Positions 1 through 8,922 of a DNA stretch of 64,000 nt are shown here, piece after piece (positions within the stretch are counted from its first letter, which is position 1; the number at the start of each line of letters is the position of its first letter). Under the pieces are notes generated by a model. That model saw nothing but the letters and a program-made list of their open reading frames with translations, was not told the origin of the DNA and did no database searches. The DNA comes from Rhodococcus sp. IEGM 1381 (GTDB lineage: Bacteria > Actinomycetota > Actinomycetes > Mycobacteriales > Mycobacteriaceae), in contig NZ_JASHKQ010000012.1 in assembly GCF_030056795.1 (NCBI RefSeq), positions 62,001-126,000 of the forward strand, in the 5' to 3' direction. A program made the translations under genes and the position numbers.

Positions 1-3000
1 GCACCGGATTGAGCACCTCGACGAGTCGCTCGAACGGCACGTCCGCATGGGCGAAAGCGGACAGGTCGGTGTCGCGGACTCGTTCGAGGAGTTCTTCGAA
101 CGTCAACGCGGGATCGACGTCGGTGCGCAACACCAGAGTGTTGACGAACATGCCGACCAGGTCGTCGAGTGCGGGCTCGCCGCGGCCCGCCACCGGTGCT
201 CCGATGGCGATATCGGTGGTGCCGCTCAGTCGGGCGAGCAGCAGCGCGTACGCCGCCTGCATCACCATGAACAGCGAAGCGTTGTTCGCACGCGCCAGCT
301 GTGCCAGCGAGGCATGCAGTTCCGCCGGAACGTCGACGCGCAGCTTGCTACCCGAATTCGAGGACACCGCGGGACGCGGCCTGCTCGACGGCAGGGCCAG
401 CTGATCCGGCAGATCCTCGAGAGTCGCGTTCCAGTAAGCGATTTCGCGGGATGCCATCGACAGCGGGTCGGTCTCGGGACCGAGTACAGCCCGCTGCCAC
501 AACGCATAGTCCGCGTACTGGACCTCGAGGGGTGTCCATTCCGGTGCGCGCCCGTTGATCCGGCTCGCGTAGGCCACGAGCACGTCCCGGGCAAGCGGAC
601 CGAACGACGCCCCGTCGGCGGCGATGTGGTGCAGCACCATGGCGAGTTCGTGCTCGGTCGGTGAGATCTCGAAGAGTGCGATTCGGAAGGGTGTGTCGAC
701 CGTGACGTCGAATCCCTTCCCGACCAATTCGTGCAGGCGGCCGCCCAGGTCGCGGCGTTCGATGCGCACCGGCTGAATGGTCGCCGGGGTTCGTGCCGCC
801 TCGAGCACGACCTGCTCGGGTGAGCCGTCCACCTCGGGGTACACGGTCCGCAACGTCTCGTGTCGATCGACGACGTCGGCGAATGCAGCCGACAGGGCGA
901 CCACGTCGAGGGGACCGGTGAGATGGACGGAGAAGGGCAGGTTGTACACCGCGGTGGTGGGATCGAATCGGTTGAGGAACCACATACGCTGCTGCGCAGG
1001 CGAGAGCGGGATGCGCTCGGGCCGTTCTTTGGCCTCCAACACCGGGACGTCCGCGCCGAGACGGGCCGCCGATTCTGCCCTGGCCGCGAGCGCACCGACG
1101 GTGGGTGCCTCGAACAGCTCCCGAACGCCGAGCCGCACTCCCAGTGCACTGCCCACTCGGGTCACCAACTGAGTAGCGATCAGCGAGTTGCCACCGAGCT
1201 CGAAGAAGTCCTCGTCCAGACCGACCTTGGAGGCCCCGAGCAGATCCTCGTAGATGCCCGCCACCACGTAGTCCGCACGGCTCTTCGGTGCCCGATACTT
1301 CTTCGCGCTGCTGAACACGGGTTCCGGCAACGCTTTTCGATCCAGCTTTCCGCTGGTGTTCAGCGGCAGAGAGTCGAGGACGACCACCGCCGCCGGCACC
1401 ATGTACGACGGCAATGCGTGTCCTGCGAATTCGATTGCCGCCGCGGATTCGATGGATCGTCCCGGAGCCGCGACGACGTACGCCACCAACTGGTCACCGG
1501 TGACCGTCTGTGCCACCAGGGTCACTGCCTGCGAGATGGACTCGTGAGAGAGCAGAACCGTCTCGATCTCGCCGAGCTCGATGCGCTGGCCGCGGAACTT
1601 GACCTGGAAATCGGTCCGTCCTATGTAATCCAGCACTCCGTCGCTGCGCCAGCGCACGAGGTCGCCGGTGCGGTACATCCGGTCGCCGCCGATGCCGAAC
1701 GGGTTGGCCACGAAGCGATCCGAGCTCAGATCCGGCCGGCCCACGTACCCGCGCGCGAGCTGCACTCCGGCGAGGTAGAGCTCACCCGACTCGCCGATCG
1801 GGGTTGGGCGCAAGCGACTGTCGAGTACGAACGCCTTCGTGTTCCATTCGGGCACACCGATCGGAACTGTACGACTGTCCTGCGGGCCGCTGGGGTAGTA
1901 CGTCACCGAGACAGCAGCCTCGGTGGGGCCGTAGAGATTGTGCAGTCCCGCCCGGCACATGGCACGGAACGACGCAGCGGTCTCGACCGGCAGCGCCTCA
2001 CCGATCACGAACACGTGTCGCAACGAACTGCACGTGTTCACCGGCGCATTGGCGACGAACACCGTCAACATGGACGGCACGAAGTCGGTGACGGTGACCC
2101 GGTGTTCGGCAATCTTGTTGGCCACGTACACCGAATCGCGATGCCCGTCGGGCGTCGCGAGCACCATCGTCGCGCCGACCCGCAGCGGAAGGAAGAACCC
2201 CCAGAGCGAGACGTCGAAAGTGGTGGCCGTCTTCTGCAGATAGACGTCGGAGGCGTCCATCGGGTACTCCGCGAGCATCCACTCCATCTGGTTGTGGATG
2301 GCCCGATGCTCGACCGCGACGCCCTTCGGCCTTCCGGTCGATCCGGACGTGTAGATCACGTAGGCGGTGTTCGAAAGTCGCAGTGGCGCAGTGCGTTCGG
2401 TGTCGCGGATCGGCGCGGCGGACCGCGAGGTGTAGTCGAGGAGATCGACCGCCACCGTCTCGGTTCCCTCGGGCAGGGCAACGTCGTCGGACGAGGAGAT
2501 CAGCACGCAGCGCGGCTGCGCGGAGTCCAGGATGTAGGCAGTGCGCTCGGCGGGGTGGTCGGGATCGATCGGCACCCAGGCACCCCCGGCCGCCACGACG
2601 GCGTACATGCCGACGACGAGGTCGAACGAACGACGGATCGAGAGTCCCACGAGCGTCTCGGGGCCCACTCCCATGTCGATCAGGTGTCGAGCGAGCACAT
2701 TCACCCGGGCCGAGAGATCGCCGTAGGTCAGCGCCTCGCCCTCGTACACCAGGGCTGTCGCATCCGGGTTCGCGGCCGAGGCGGCCTCGAAAGCGGACAG
2801 CAGCGTCCGCGGTTCGGTCTCGTGCTCGGTGGCGTTCCACTCGGCCACGACCTGTTCGAGTTCGACACCGTCGGTCAGCGCCAGATCCCACACCGCATCC
2901 TTGGGTCCCGACGCCACGAAGCGGGCGAAGAACTCGACGAATCGTTCGTGGTTCCGCCCGGCCTGGTCCGGTCCGTACAGATTGGGGTTGGACTCGAAGT

Positions 3001-4222
3001 CGATGTGGGTGGTGGACCCGACGACGCTGGTGTAGAGGTTGAGCCCGAAATCCTCGATGAGGCCGGTCGAGAGGATGTTGATGCCGCCGACCATCGAGCC
3101 GAGGCGCACCTCGCCGAAGAACAGCATGATGTTGACCCACGGGCCGAAGAACGACGCCTGACCGCTGGCCGCTCCGGCATCGCGCCGAATGTCCTCGTGC
3201 CGGTATCGCTGATGACGCAGGGCCCCGGAGACCTCGGCGTTGACGCGCGCGAGCAGCGTCTCGACGGTGGTGTCACCCGACACGTCGAGCCGTAGGGGAA
3301 CGACGTTGGAGACCATGCCGCCGGAGCGGCGCAACACTGCGGTGGTGCGCGCGGTGACGGGGAGCGAGAGCACGACGTCCTCGCGGCCGGTCATCTGCGC
3401 GAGGTAGGCGGCGAAGCCTGCGATGACGATGGTTGCCATCGTCGTGTCGGTCTCGCTTCGCAGGGCCTCGAGCCGTTCCATTGTCTCGGGCGACAGAGCT
3501 GTGCTGTCGATCTGACTTTTCGCCGCGGGTGCAGCGGTGTGACCGGCGAGCGTGGTGACTCCGTCGATACCGTCGATTCGCGACGCCCAGTACTCGCGGT
3601 CAGCCTCGAAACGGGTCGAGTCGCGGTAGGCCACGTCGATGTCGTAGACCTTGGTCAGGTCCGATGCCAGGTTCTTACTCGGTTCGGTGCCATCCACCGT
3701 CGCGGTGTACAGCTCCGCCGCGCGGTTCATGAACGTGACGGCACCGAAACCGTCGAGCACCACGTGATGCACGCGCTCGTACCAGAACCAGACGTCGTCC
3801 TCGAGGCGCAAGACGGTCGCGGCGATCAGTCGGTCGCGGAGAACGTCGATCGGCGCGCTGTAGTCGCCGTGCATCCACGCCAGCGCCGCTGCCCGCGGAT
3901 CGGCCTCGCCGCGTAGGTCCAGGTAGTTCAGAGAGTCGTCGAGGGTGGGATCGACGATCTGCCGGGGTTCGGCGTCGATCTCGACGATGCGCACGAATCC
4001 GGACTGCAGCTCCAAAGCCGCCTGTGAGGATGCTCGGCGGAGCAGCTCCACATCGAGATCACCGTGCAGTTCGATGTACTGGGCGATATTCGCAGGTACC
4101 GCCGGGTCCACGTGCTGCGCGAACCACATTCCCAATTGGGCCGGCGACAGGGGGAACGACGAATGCTCAGGACTGCCGACTCCGTCGTCGTGTCCAGCAC
4201 CTTCCACACCTAGCGGGTCCAA
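1..4222 (-). CDS. Non-ribosomal peptide synthetase, 5' part (C-A-PCP-C...)
   Basis: Modular peptide synthetase reading off the left edge, so the C-terminus is missing. Translation gives a first condensation domain (opening SPAQLGMWFAQ; active-site HHVVLDG near 3755-3775), an adenylation domain (A3 YTSGSTGRPKG near 2330; FDVSLWGFF near 2200; A10 LPLNTSGKLDRKALP near 1345), a carrier domain (FFELGGNSL near 1190) and a second condensation domain (LSPAQQRMWF near 1000; HHIAADG near 615). The A-domain pocket residues read by alignment are D-V-W-D-F-I-L-V-S plus the A10 lysine; I do not recognise the substrate. It begins with a condensation domain, so it either receives an acyl starter or follows another synthetase. 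Start chosen as TTG at 4222 with GAGAGG six bases upstream; GTG at 4207 is the alternative. Product unknown. Confidence 0.9.
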   Translation of the reverse strand, partial: MDPLGVEGAGHDDGVGSPEHSSFPLSPAQLGMWFAQHVDPAVPANIAQYIELHGDLDVELLRRASSQAALELQSGFVRIVEIDAEPRQIVDPTLDDSLNYLDLRGEADPRAAALAWMHGDYSAPIDVLRDRLIAATVLRLEDDVWFWYERVHHVVLDGFGAVTFMNRAAELYTATVDGTEPSKNLASDLTKVYDIDVAYRDSTRFEADREYWASRIDGIDGVTTLAGHTAAPAAKSQIDSTALSPETMERLEALRSETDTTMATIVIAGFAAYLAQMTGREDVVLSLPVTARTTAVLRRSGGMVSNVVPLRLDVSGDTTVETLLARVNAEVSGALRHQRYRHEDIRRDAGAASGQASFFGPWVNIMLFFGEVRLGSMVGGINILSTGLIEDFGLNLYTSVVGSTTHIDFESNPNLYGPDQAGRNHERFVEFFARFVASGPKDAVWDLALTDGVELEQVVAEWNATEHETEPRTLLSAFEAASAANPDATALVYEGEALTYGDLSARVNVLARHLIDMGVGPETLVGLSIRRSFDLVVGMYAVVAAGGAWVPIDPDHPAERTAYILDSAQPRCVLISSSDDVALPEGTETVAVDLLDYTSRSAAPIRDTERTAPLRLSNTAYVIYTSGSTGRPKGVAVEHRAIHNQMEWMLAEYPMDASDVYLQKTATTFDVSLWGFFLPLRVGATMVLATPDGHRDSVYVANKIAEHRVTVTDFVPSMLTVFVANAPVNTCSSLRHVFVIGEALPVETAASFRAMCRAGLHNLYGPTEAAVSVTYYPSGPQDSRTVPIGVPEWNTKAFVLDSRLRPTPIGESGELYLAGVQLARGYVGRPDLSSDRFVANPFGIGGDRMYRTGDLVRWRSDGVLDYIGRTDFQVKFRGQRIELGEIETVLLSHESISQAVTLVAQTVTGDQLVAYVVAAPGRSIESAAAIEFAGHALPSYMVPAAVVVLDSLPLNTSGKLDRKALPEPVFSSAKKYRAPKSRADYVVAGIYEDLLGASKVGLDEDFFELGGNSLIATQLVTRVGSALGVRLGVRELFEAPTVGALAARAESAARLGADVPVLEAKERPERIPLSPAQQRMWFLNRFDPTTAVYNLPFSVHLTGPLDVVALSAAFADVVDRHETLRTVYPEVDGSPEQVVLEAARTPATIQPVRIERRDLGGRLHELVGKGFDVTVDTPFRIALFEISPTEHELAMVLHHIAADGASFGPLARDVLVAYASRINGRAPEWTPLEVQYADYALWQRAVLGPETDPLSMASREIAYWNATLEDLPDQLALPSSRPRPAVSSNSGSKLRVDVPAELHASLAQLARANNASLFMVMQAAYALLLARLSGTTDIAIGAPVAGRGEPALDDLVGMFVNTLVLRTDVDPALTFEELLERVRDTDLSAFAHADVPFERLVEVLNPV

Positions 4223-4491
4223 TCGAAGCCTCTCTTTCCCACAATCACACGCGCCCCCACCGGCTGCTGAACCAGCAGCGATCGGTGGGCACCGAACACG
4301 TCGAGCAAGTTGCTTACTTCGTTCTCTATTTTCTCACCGGCGACAACTCGAAGTTACCTTTCAGTACATATCCGTACGCACGTAACGAACCGTTACAAGT
4401 AGGTGCCCAATTCGGGTTCACCCGGCACACTCCCGACTCGATTCGGCACCCGGTCAATCTACAGTGCCGACCGCGGAGAGATCGTCGGTCG

Positions 4492-4917
4492 TCATGCGGT
4501 CATGTCGAAAGCGGCGATCACCTTGTTCGGCGTCACCCGAACGATCAATTCGCCCGGAACACCGTTCCTGGTGCCGAACTCCTCGGCGCGCTCGCGGCCC
4601 ATGTAGCGGGCCCCGATCTCGGTTGCGGTGCGAACCAGTTCCGCCGGGTCCTCGTCGACCGACGCGATGCCCTGCACCTGGACGAAACCGTACGGTGCCT
4701 GCTCGAGATCGACGGTCAGGACCACGCGGGGGTCGCGGCGGATCGACTTGCCCTTGGCCGTGCCTGCTCCCGTGTTGAACACGATCTCGTCGCCCTCGAC
4801 GAGGAACCAGATGGGTGCCACCAGGGGCCTACCGTCGGAGGCGAGGTACCCGAGCTTGCCGGTGCGGGTTCCCGCAGACAGAAACTCGCGTACGCGCGGA
4901 TCGGTGATCGACGTCAT
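4492..4917 (-). CDS. PPOX-class flavin/F420-dependent oxidoreductase
   Basis: Small split-barrel protein of 141 residues of the pyridoxamine 5'-phosphate oxidase-like superfamily, the group TIGR calls PPOX class F420-dependent. Visible features are LGYLASDGRPLVAPIWFLV near the N-terminus and the conserved strand VVLTVDLEQAPYGFVQVQG in the middle, typical of cofactor-binding dimers. Such proteins reduce small substrates with F420H2 or flavin; the substrate is unknown. Start taken at the ATG giving MTSITDPRVREF; an upstream in-frame ATG at 4950 would add 11 residues unlike the family. It is transcribed in the same direction as the NRPS, about 270 bp upstream; a functional link is not evident. 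Confidence 0.8.
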   Translation of the reverse strand: MTSITDPRVREFLSAGTRTGKLGYLASDGRPLVAPIWFLVEGDEIVFNTGAGTAKGKSIRRDPRVVLTVDLEQAPYGFVQVQGIASVDEDPAELVRTATEIGARYMGRERAEEFGTRNGVPGELIVRVTPNKVIAAFDMTA

Positions 4918-5003
4918 CGCAGTTACGCTACGCGGCCACTCCGACAACATCGATCACCTCGTGCGCGTTTTGCGTCCCTCTGGGTGAGCACGACCGGATG
5001 CGT

Positions 5004-6461
5004 CTACCCCACCGCTGCGTGGGTGAGCGCGCCTGCACAGATCGTGGCCCTGATCTCTGTTTCTGCGAGATCGTGCACCGTGCGGTGCTCTGGATGCTCG
5101 ACCAGCACGACGATGTCCGCCGCGTCCCCGACTCGGAGAGCCCGGCGACCGCCACACGCGGCGTGCAGTGCGGCGTCGAGGGGCATTGCTTCCTCGATGT
5201 GCCACGGCGGTCGGTCGTCGTCGGTTCGGAACACCGCAGCGGCGACTCCGGCCAGCGGTTCGGGTGGACTGACCGGGGCATCGGAGCCGAAGAGCAGTCT
5301 CGCCCCGCTGCGATGGAGCGTTCCGTAGCCGTAAGCCACCGAGCGCCGCCCGGACCACAGATTCTCGGCTATGTCGCGATCGGACATGGCGTGCTGCGGC
5401 TGCACCGATGCCGCGACACCCAGTGCGGCGAAACGTTCGATGTCCTCCGGCAGGATCTGCTGCGCATGTTCGATTCGACCCCCGCAGCCGGCCCGCTCGA
5501 AGGTATCGAGTGCGATGCTGTTGGCGCGGTCGCCGATCGCATGGATCGCCGGCACGATGCCAGTGCGCGACGCCCGCGAGACGAGCCCGAACAGACTCTC
5601 CTGGGTCTCGAGCAACAGACCGAACGCGTCGTCGCCGTCGATTCCCGGGTACCTGTCGTGGCAGCACGCCGTTCTGGTGTTGAGCGAACCGTCGAGCATC
5701 ACCTTGAGCGGTCCGCGCCTGATCAGTTCCGAGAGCGCCGAGACGTCGCCGGTGCGCTCGCCGCGCTCGATTGCTTCGTCGAGCCACTGTGGCCATACCG
5801 TCGTGTCGACGCGTACCGCAGGAGAACCGGCCGACAGGCGTCGATCCCAGACCGTCCTGTTGTCCGCGAACTCGAAATCGACGACGCCGGTGACTCCGCG
5901 GACCGCCAGCGCTGCGGTGGCGTCGAGTACGGCCCGATCGAGTTCCGCCGGGTCCTCCTGTTCTTCGAGTGCCATGACCGCCTCGAGGCCGTCGACATCG
6001 CGCAGCACCCCGGTGGGGTGATCGATTCCCAGATCTGCGAGTAACGCCGGGCTCAGCCACAGCGTGTGCAGGTCCATGCTCGTCATCGCCACGCGGGCAC
6101 CGGGCAGTGCACTCTCGAGCAGATCCTTGTGCGGTTCCTCCGGCCATTGCGCGTCGCGGAACCCGTTGGCGCGCACCACGGAATCGCCTGCTGTTCGCGC
6201 ATAGGGGTAAACCAACGCGACGGCATCGGCCGCCGACGTGGCGGGCCCGACATCGATACGCCGACGCGCCGCTGCCCATTGAGTCAGATGTACGTGAGAG
6301 TCCACGAACCCGGGCAGGGCAACTCCACCTCCCCCGTCGATCACCTCGACGCCGGTACCTCGTGGACTACCGGCGGGCACGATCGACGAGATGACCGAGC
6401 CGACGAGTTCGATGTCGGAGAGTACGCCGGAACCATCCAGTGCGACGTTGGCGATAATCAC
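5004..6461 (-). CDS. Amidohydrolase family protein (YtcJ-like)
   Basis: A 485-residue metal-dependent hydrolase of the amidohydrolase-3 (YtcJ/exoenzyme-regulatory AepA) type. The N-terminus starts with the small beta domain (MIIANVALDGSGVLSDIEL), followed by the metal-binding HxH motif in LPGFVDSHVHL near residue 55. Later metal ligands sit in AIHAIGDRANSIALD and the C-terminal LLFGSDAPVSPPEPL. Members hydrolyse amides or formamide-like bonds; the natural substrate is usually unknown. The gene is divergent from the thioesterase, with 52 bp between starts. Full length for the family. Confidence 0.8.
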   Translation of the reverse strand: MIIANVALDGSGVLSDIELVGSVISSIVPAGSPRGTGVEVIDGGGGVALPGFVDSHVHLTQWAAARRRIDVGPATSAADAVALVYPYARTAGDSVVRANGFRDAQWPEEPHKDLLESALPGARVAMTSMDLHTLWLSPALLADLGIDHPTGVLRDVDGLEAVMALEEQEDPAELDRAVLDATAALAVRGVTGVVDFEFADNRTVWDRRLSAGSPAVRVDTTVWPQWLDEAIERGERTGDVSALSELIRRGPLKVMLDGSLNTRTACCHDRYPGIDGDDAFGLLLETQESLFGLVSRASRTGIVPAIHAIGDRANSIALDTFERAGCGGRIEHAQQILPEDIERFAALGVAASVQPQHAMSDRDIAENLWSGRRSVAYGYGTLHRSGARLLFGSDAPVSPPEPLAGVAAAVFRTDDDRPPWHIEEAMPLDAALHAACGGRRALRVGDAADIVVLVEHPEHRTVHDLAETEIRATICAGALTHAAVG

Positions 6462-6513
6462 CCCTGGGACTCTAGAGCGTCGCCCTTGCAGGCGCGCATG
6501 ACATCCTCTAGCA

Positions 6514-6969
6514 ATGCAGACAGAGCCTGGTGCGATGCAGACAGAGCCGACCGGACCCGTCGGGTATCACGCGACCGTCACAGTGCGCTGGTCGGACATG
6601 GACGCATTTGCGCACATCAATCACGCCCGGATGGTCACCTTGCTCGAAGAGGCGCGGATCGAATGGCTGCTCAGTGAGGGCGAGGCGAACGAGAGCTTGA
6701 TCAAGAGTGCGTTGATCGCCAATGTGGCCATCGCATACAAGAAACCGCTCCGGCACTCGGACGGTCCGCTCGACGTCACACTCTGGTTCGAGAAGGTGCG
6801 AGCCGTCGACTTCACGATCGGGTACGAGGTGCGGGCAGCAGGCGCGGCACCGGATTCGCCGCCGGCGGTAGTGGCGACCACGCGGATGGCGATGGTCGAC
6901 GTCGGTGCCGAGACCTTGCGCCGCATCGCGCCGGAGGAGAAGGCCTACCTCGCCCGCTGGACTCGCTGA
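6514..6969 (+). CDS. Acyl-CoA thioesterase, 4HBT/YbgC hotdog family
   Basis: Hotdog-fold thioesterase of up to 151 residues. The catalytic region VRWSDMDAFAHINHARM near residues 25-40 has the family Asp (DMDAFxH) expected of 4-hydroxybenzoyl-CoA/YbgC-type enzymes, which hydrolyse acyl-CoA to free acid and CoA. The first 13 bases of the gene (ATGCAGACAGAGC) are repeated 21 bp downstream, so two in-frame ATG starts (6514 and 6535) exist; no strong ribosome binding site decides between them. The 3' end overlaps the convergent acetoacetyl-CoA ligase gene by 25 bp. Confidence 0.8.
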   Translation: MQTEPGAMQTEPTGPVGYHATVTVRWSDMDAFAHINHARMVTLLEEARIEWLLSEGEANESLIKSALIANVAIAYKKPLRHSDGPLDVTLWFEKVRAVDFTIGYEVRAAGAAPDSPPAVVATTRMAMVDVGAETLRRIAPEEKAYLARWTR

Positions 6970-8891
6970 TACTCGGCCGCCCGGTCGACGAACCACGCCA
7001 ATGCAGCCGGATCGTCGACGGCGCTGGATTCGAGAGTGCTTGTCGCCGCGGCACCTTGGAAGAGTCGCTTGAGTGGCACCTCGAGCTTCTTCCCGGTTCG
7101 CGTGTGCGGGATTGCCGGCACCGCGATGACGTCGTCGGGAACGTGTCGCGGCGACGCCTGCGTTCTGATGGCCGATTCGATGCGTGCGCGCAGTTCGTCG
7201 GTGAGACCATCCGGAGCCACCACGAACAACGGCATCCAGTAACCACCTTCCGCCAGTTCGATGCCCAGAACGAGCGCCTCGGTGACCTGGTCCAGTGACT
7301 CCACGGCCTGGTAGATATCGGCGCTCCCCATTCGAATACCGTTGCGGTTCAGCGTCGAATCGGATCGACCGTGCACGAATACGCTCCCGCGATCGGTGAT
7401 GGTGATCCAGTCGCCGTGACGCCAGATTCCCGGGTATGTGTCGAAATAGGCGTCGCGGTAGCGAGTACCGTCGGCGTCGTTCCAGAAGTACAGCGGCATC
7501 GACGGCATGGGCTCGGTGACGACCAGTTCGCCTACCGTTCCCCGCACCGAGTTGCCGGCTTCGTCGAAGGCGTCGAGCGCAACGCCGAGAATCGGCACCG
7601 ACAGCTCTCCGGCCCATACCGGGGCGGTTCGCACTCCCCCGGCGAAGGCAGACACGACGTCGGTACCGCCCGAGATGGAGAACACCGGTGTCTGCGCACC
7701 GATGTTCTCCGACAACCAGATCGACGAGGATGCGGGCATCGCGGACCCGGTGATCCCGACAGCTCGCAGGGCCGCCAGGTCGTGATCGGTACCGGGATGC
7801 GTGTCGGCCTTGATGCACGAGAGCACGTAGCCGGGGCTGGTACCGAGGTAGGTCACACCAAGCCTCGCTGCGATGTCCCACAGCGCATCCGGCGTCGGGA
7901 ACGACGGATTCCCGTCGGCACACACGATGGTGGCACCGGTCAACAGGCCGGATATTTGGAAGTTCCACATCATCCAACTCGGGCTGGTGTACCAGAAGAA
8001 GACATCATCGGGTCCCAGATCGGAGTGCAGGGCAACAGATTTGAGGTGCTCGAGCACCACACCACCGTGACCGTGCACGATTCCCTTGGGTAGACCTGTG
8101 GTGCCCGACGAGAACACGACCCACAGTGGATGATCGAACGCGACGGCCACCGGTTCCAGTTGCCGGCTCTCGGCGGTGGCGTCGGACCAACTCTGCGCCG
8201 TTCCCGACGGTTCGCCGATCATCACCACGGCCCGCAGTGTCGGAAGGCCTTCGACGAGAGCATCGACGTCGGCAGCCTTGTCTCGGAACTTCCCTCCGTA
8301 GGCGTACCCGTCGGCAGTGATCAGTGCCGTGGGTTCGAGCTGGCCCAGACGGTCGAGTGCTGCCGAGGCCGAGTAGTCCTGCCCGCACGCGGACCACACC
8401 GCACCCAGACTCGCGGTCGCCAGGAATGCGATCACCGCCTCGGGAACGTTCGGCAGATAGCCGACGACGCGATCGCCGCGCCGAACTCCCTTGTCTGCGA
8501 GCGTCCCCGCGAGCGCGCCCGCCTGCTCGATCATCCTCGCCCATGTCACTGTCTGCGCCGAACCGTCCTCGCGGGCATGGACGATCGCGGCGCGACCGGG
8601 TCGAGCGTGCCTGATCACCTGGTCCACGTAGTTCAGCTCGGTTCCCGGAAACCACTGCGCGCCCGGCATTCCGCGTTCACTCAGTACGACGGTCGGCTCG
8701 TCGGCCGAGCGGATCTCGAAGAAATCCCACACTGCTCGCCAGAACAGTTCCAGCTCGTTCGTCGACCATCGCCACAGCGCCGGGTAGTCCGGTAGAAGCA
8801 CATCGTGGCGTTGCTCGACGAATCGAGCGAACTCGGTCACCCGAGCCTCGGCGAAATCGGAATCCGTCGGCGTCCACAGCGCACTGTCCAT
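6945..8891 (-). CDS. Acetoacetate-CoA ligase
   Basis: A 648-residue ANL-superfamily ligase that activates acetoacetate (or a related beta-keto acid) to acetoacetyl-CoA with ATP. The N-terminal W-T-P segment, the AMP-binding motif VVFSSGTTGLPKGIVHGHGG (near residue 265) and the C-terminal HTRTGKKLEVPLKRL (catalytic Lys region) match acetoacetyl-CoA synthetases in order and length. It lies 31 bp downstream of another acyl-CoA ligase on the same strand, so the pair is probably one operon for short or medium acid activation. Convergent with the thioesterase. Confidence 0.9.
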   Translation of the reverse strand: MDSALWTPTDSDFAEARVTEFARFVEQRHDVLLPDYPALWRWSTNELELFWRAVWDFFEIRSADEPTVVLSERGMPGAQWFPGTELNYVDQVIRHARPGRAAIVHAREDGSAQTVTWARMIEQAGALAGTLADKGVRRGDRVVGYLPNVPEAVIAFLATASLGAVWSACGQDYSASAALDRLGQLEPTALITADGYAYGGKFRDKAADVDALVEGLPTLRAVVMIGEPSGTAQSWSDATAESRQLEPVAVAFDHPLWVVFSSGTTGLPKGIVHGHGGVVLEHLKSVALHSDLGPDDVFFWYTSPSWMMWNFQISGLLTGATIVCADGNPSFPTPDALWDIAARLGVTYLGTSPGYVLSCIKADTHPGTDHDLAALRAVGITGSAMPASSSIWLSENIGAQTPVFSISGGTDVVSAFAGGVRTAPVWAGELSVPILGVALDAFDEAGNSVRGTVGELVVTEPMPSMPLYFWNDADGTRYRDAYFDTYPGIWRHGDWITITDRGSVFVHGRSDSTLNRNGIRMGSADIYQAVESLDQVTEALVLGIELAEGGYWMPLFVVAPDGLTDELRARIESAIRTQASPRHVPDDVIAVPAIPHTRTGKKLEVPLKRLFQGAAATSTLESSAVDDPAALAWFVDRAAEYQRVQRAR

Positions 8892-8922
8892 GCATGCGAG
8901 TATGTCAGCCGAGCGATCGCCG

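Noticed and set aside
860-3295. 811-codon open frame on the plus strand opposite the NRPS
   Set aside because: It is antisense to a clear NRPS with all core motifs; its translation is rich in Arg/His/Gly with no domain. Long antisense frames are expected in high-GC DNA.
4223-4491. Iron box (IdeR/DmdR-type) upstream of the NRPS, which would indicate a siderophore
   Set aside because: No TTAGGTTAG-type palindrome is visible, so a siderophore assignment is not supported.
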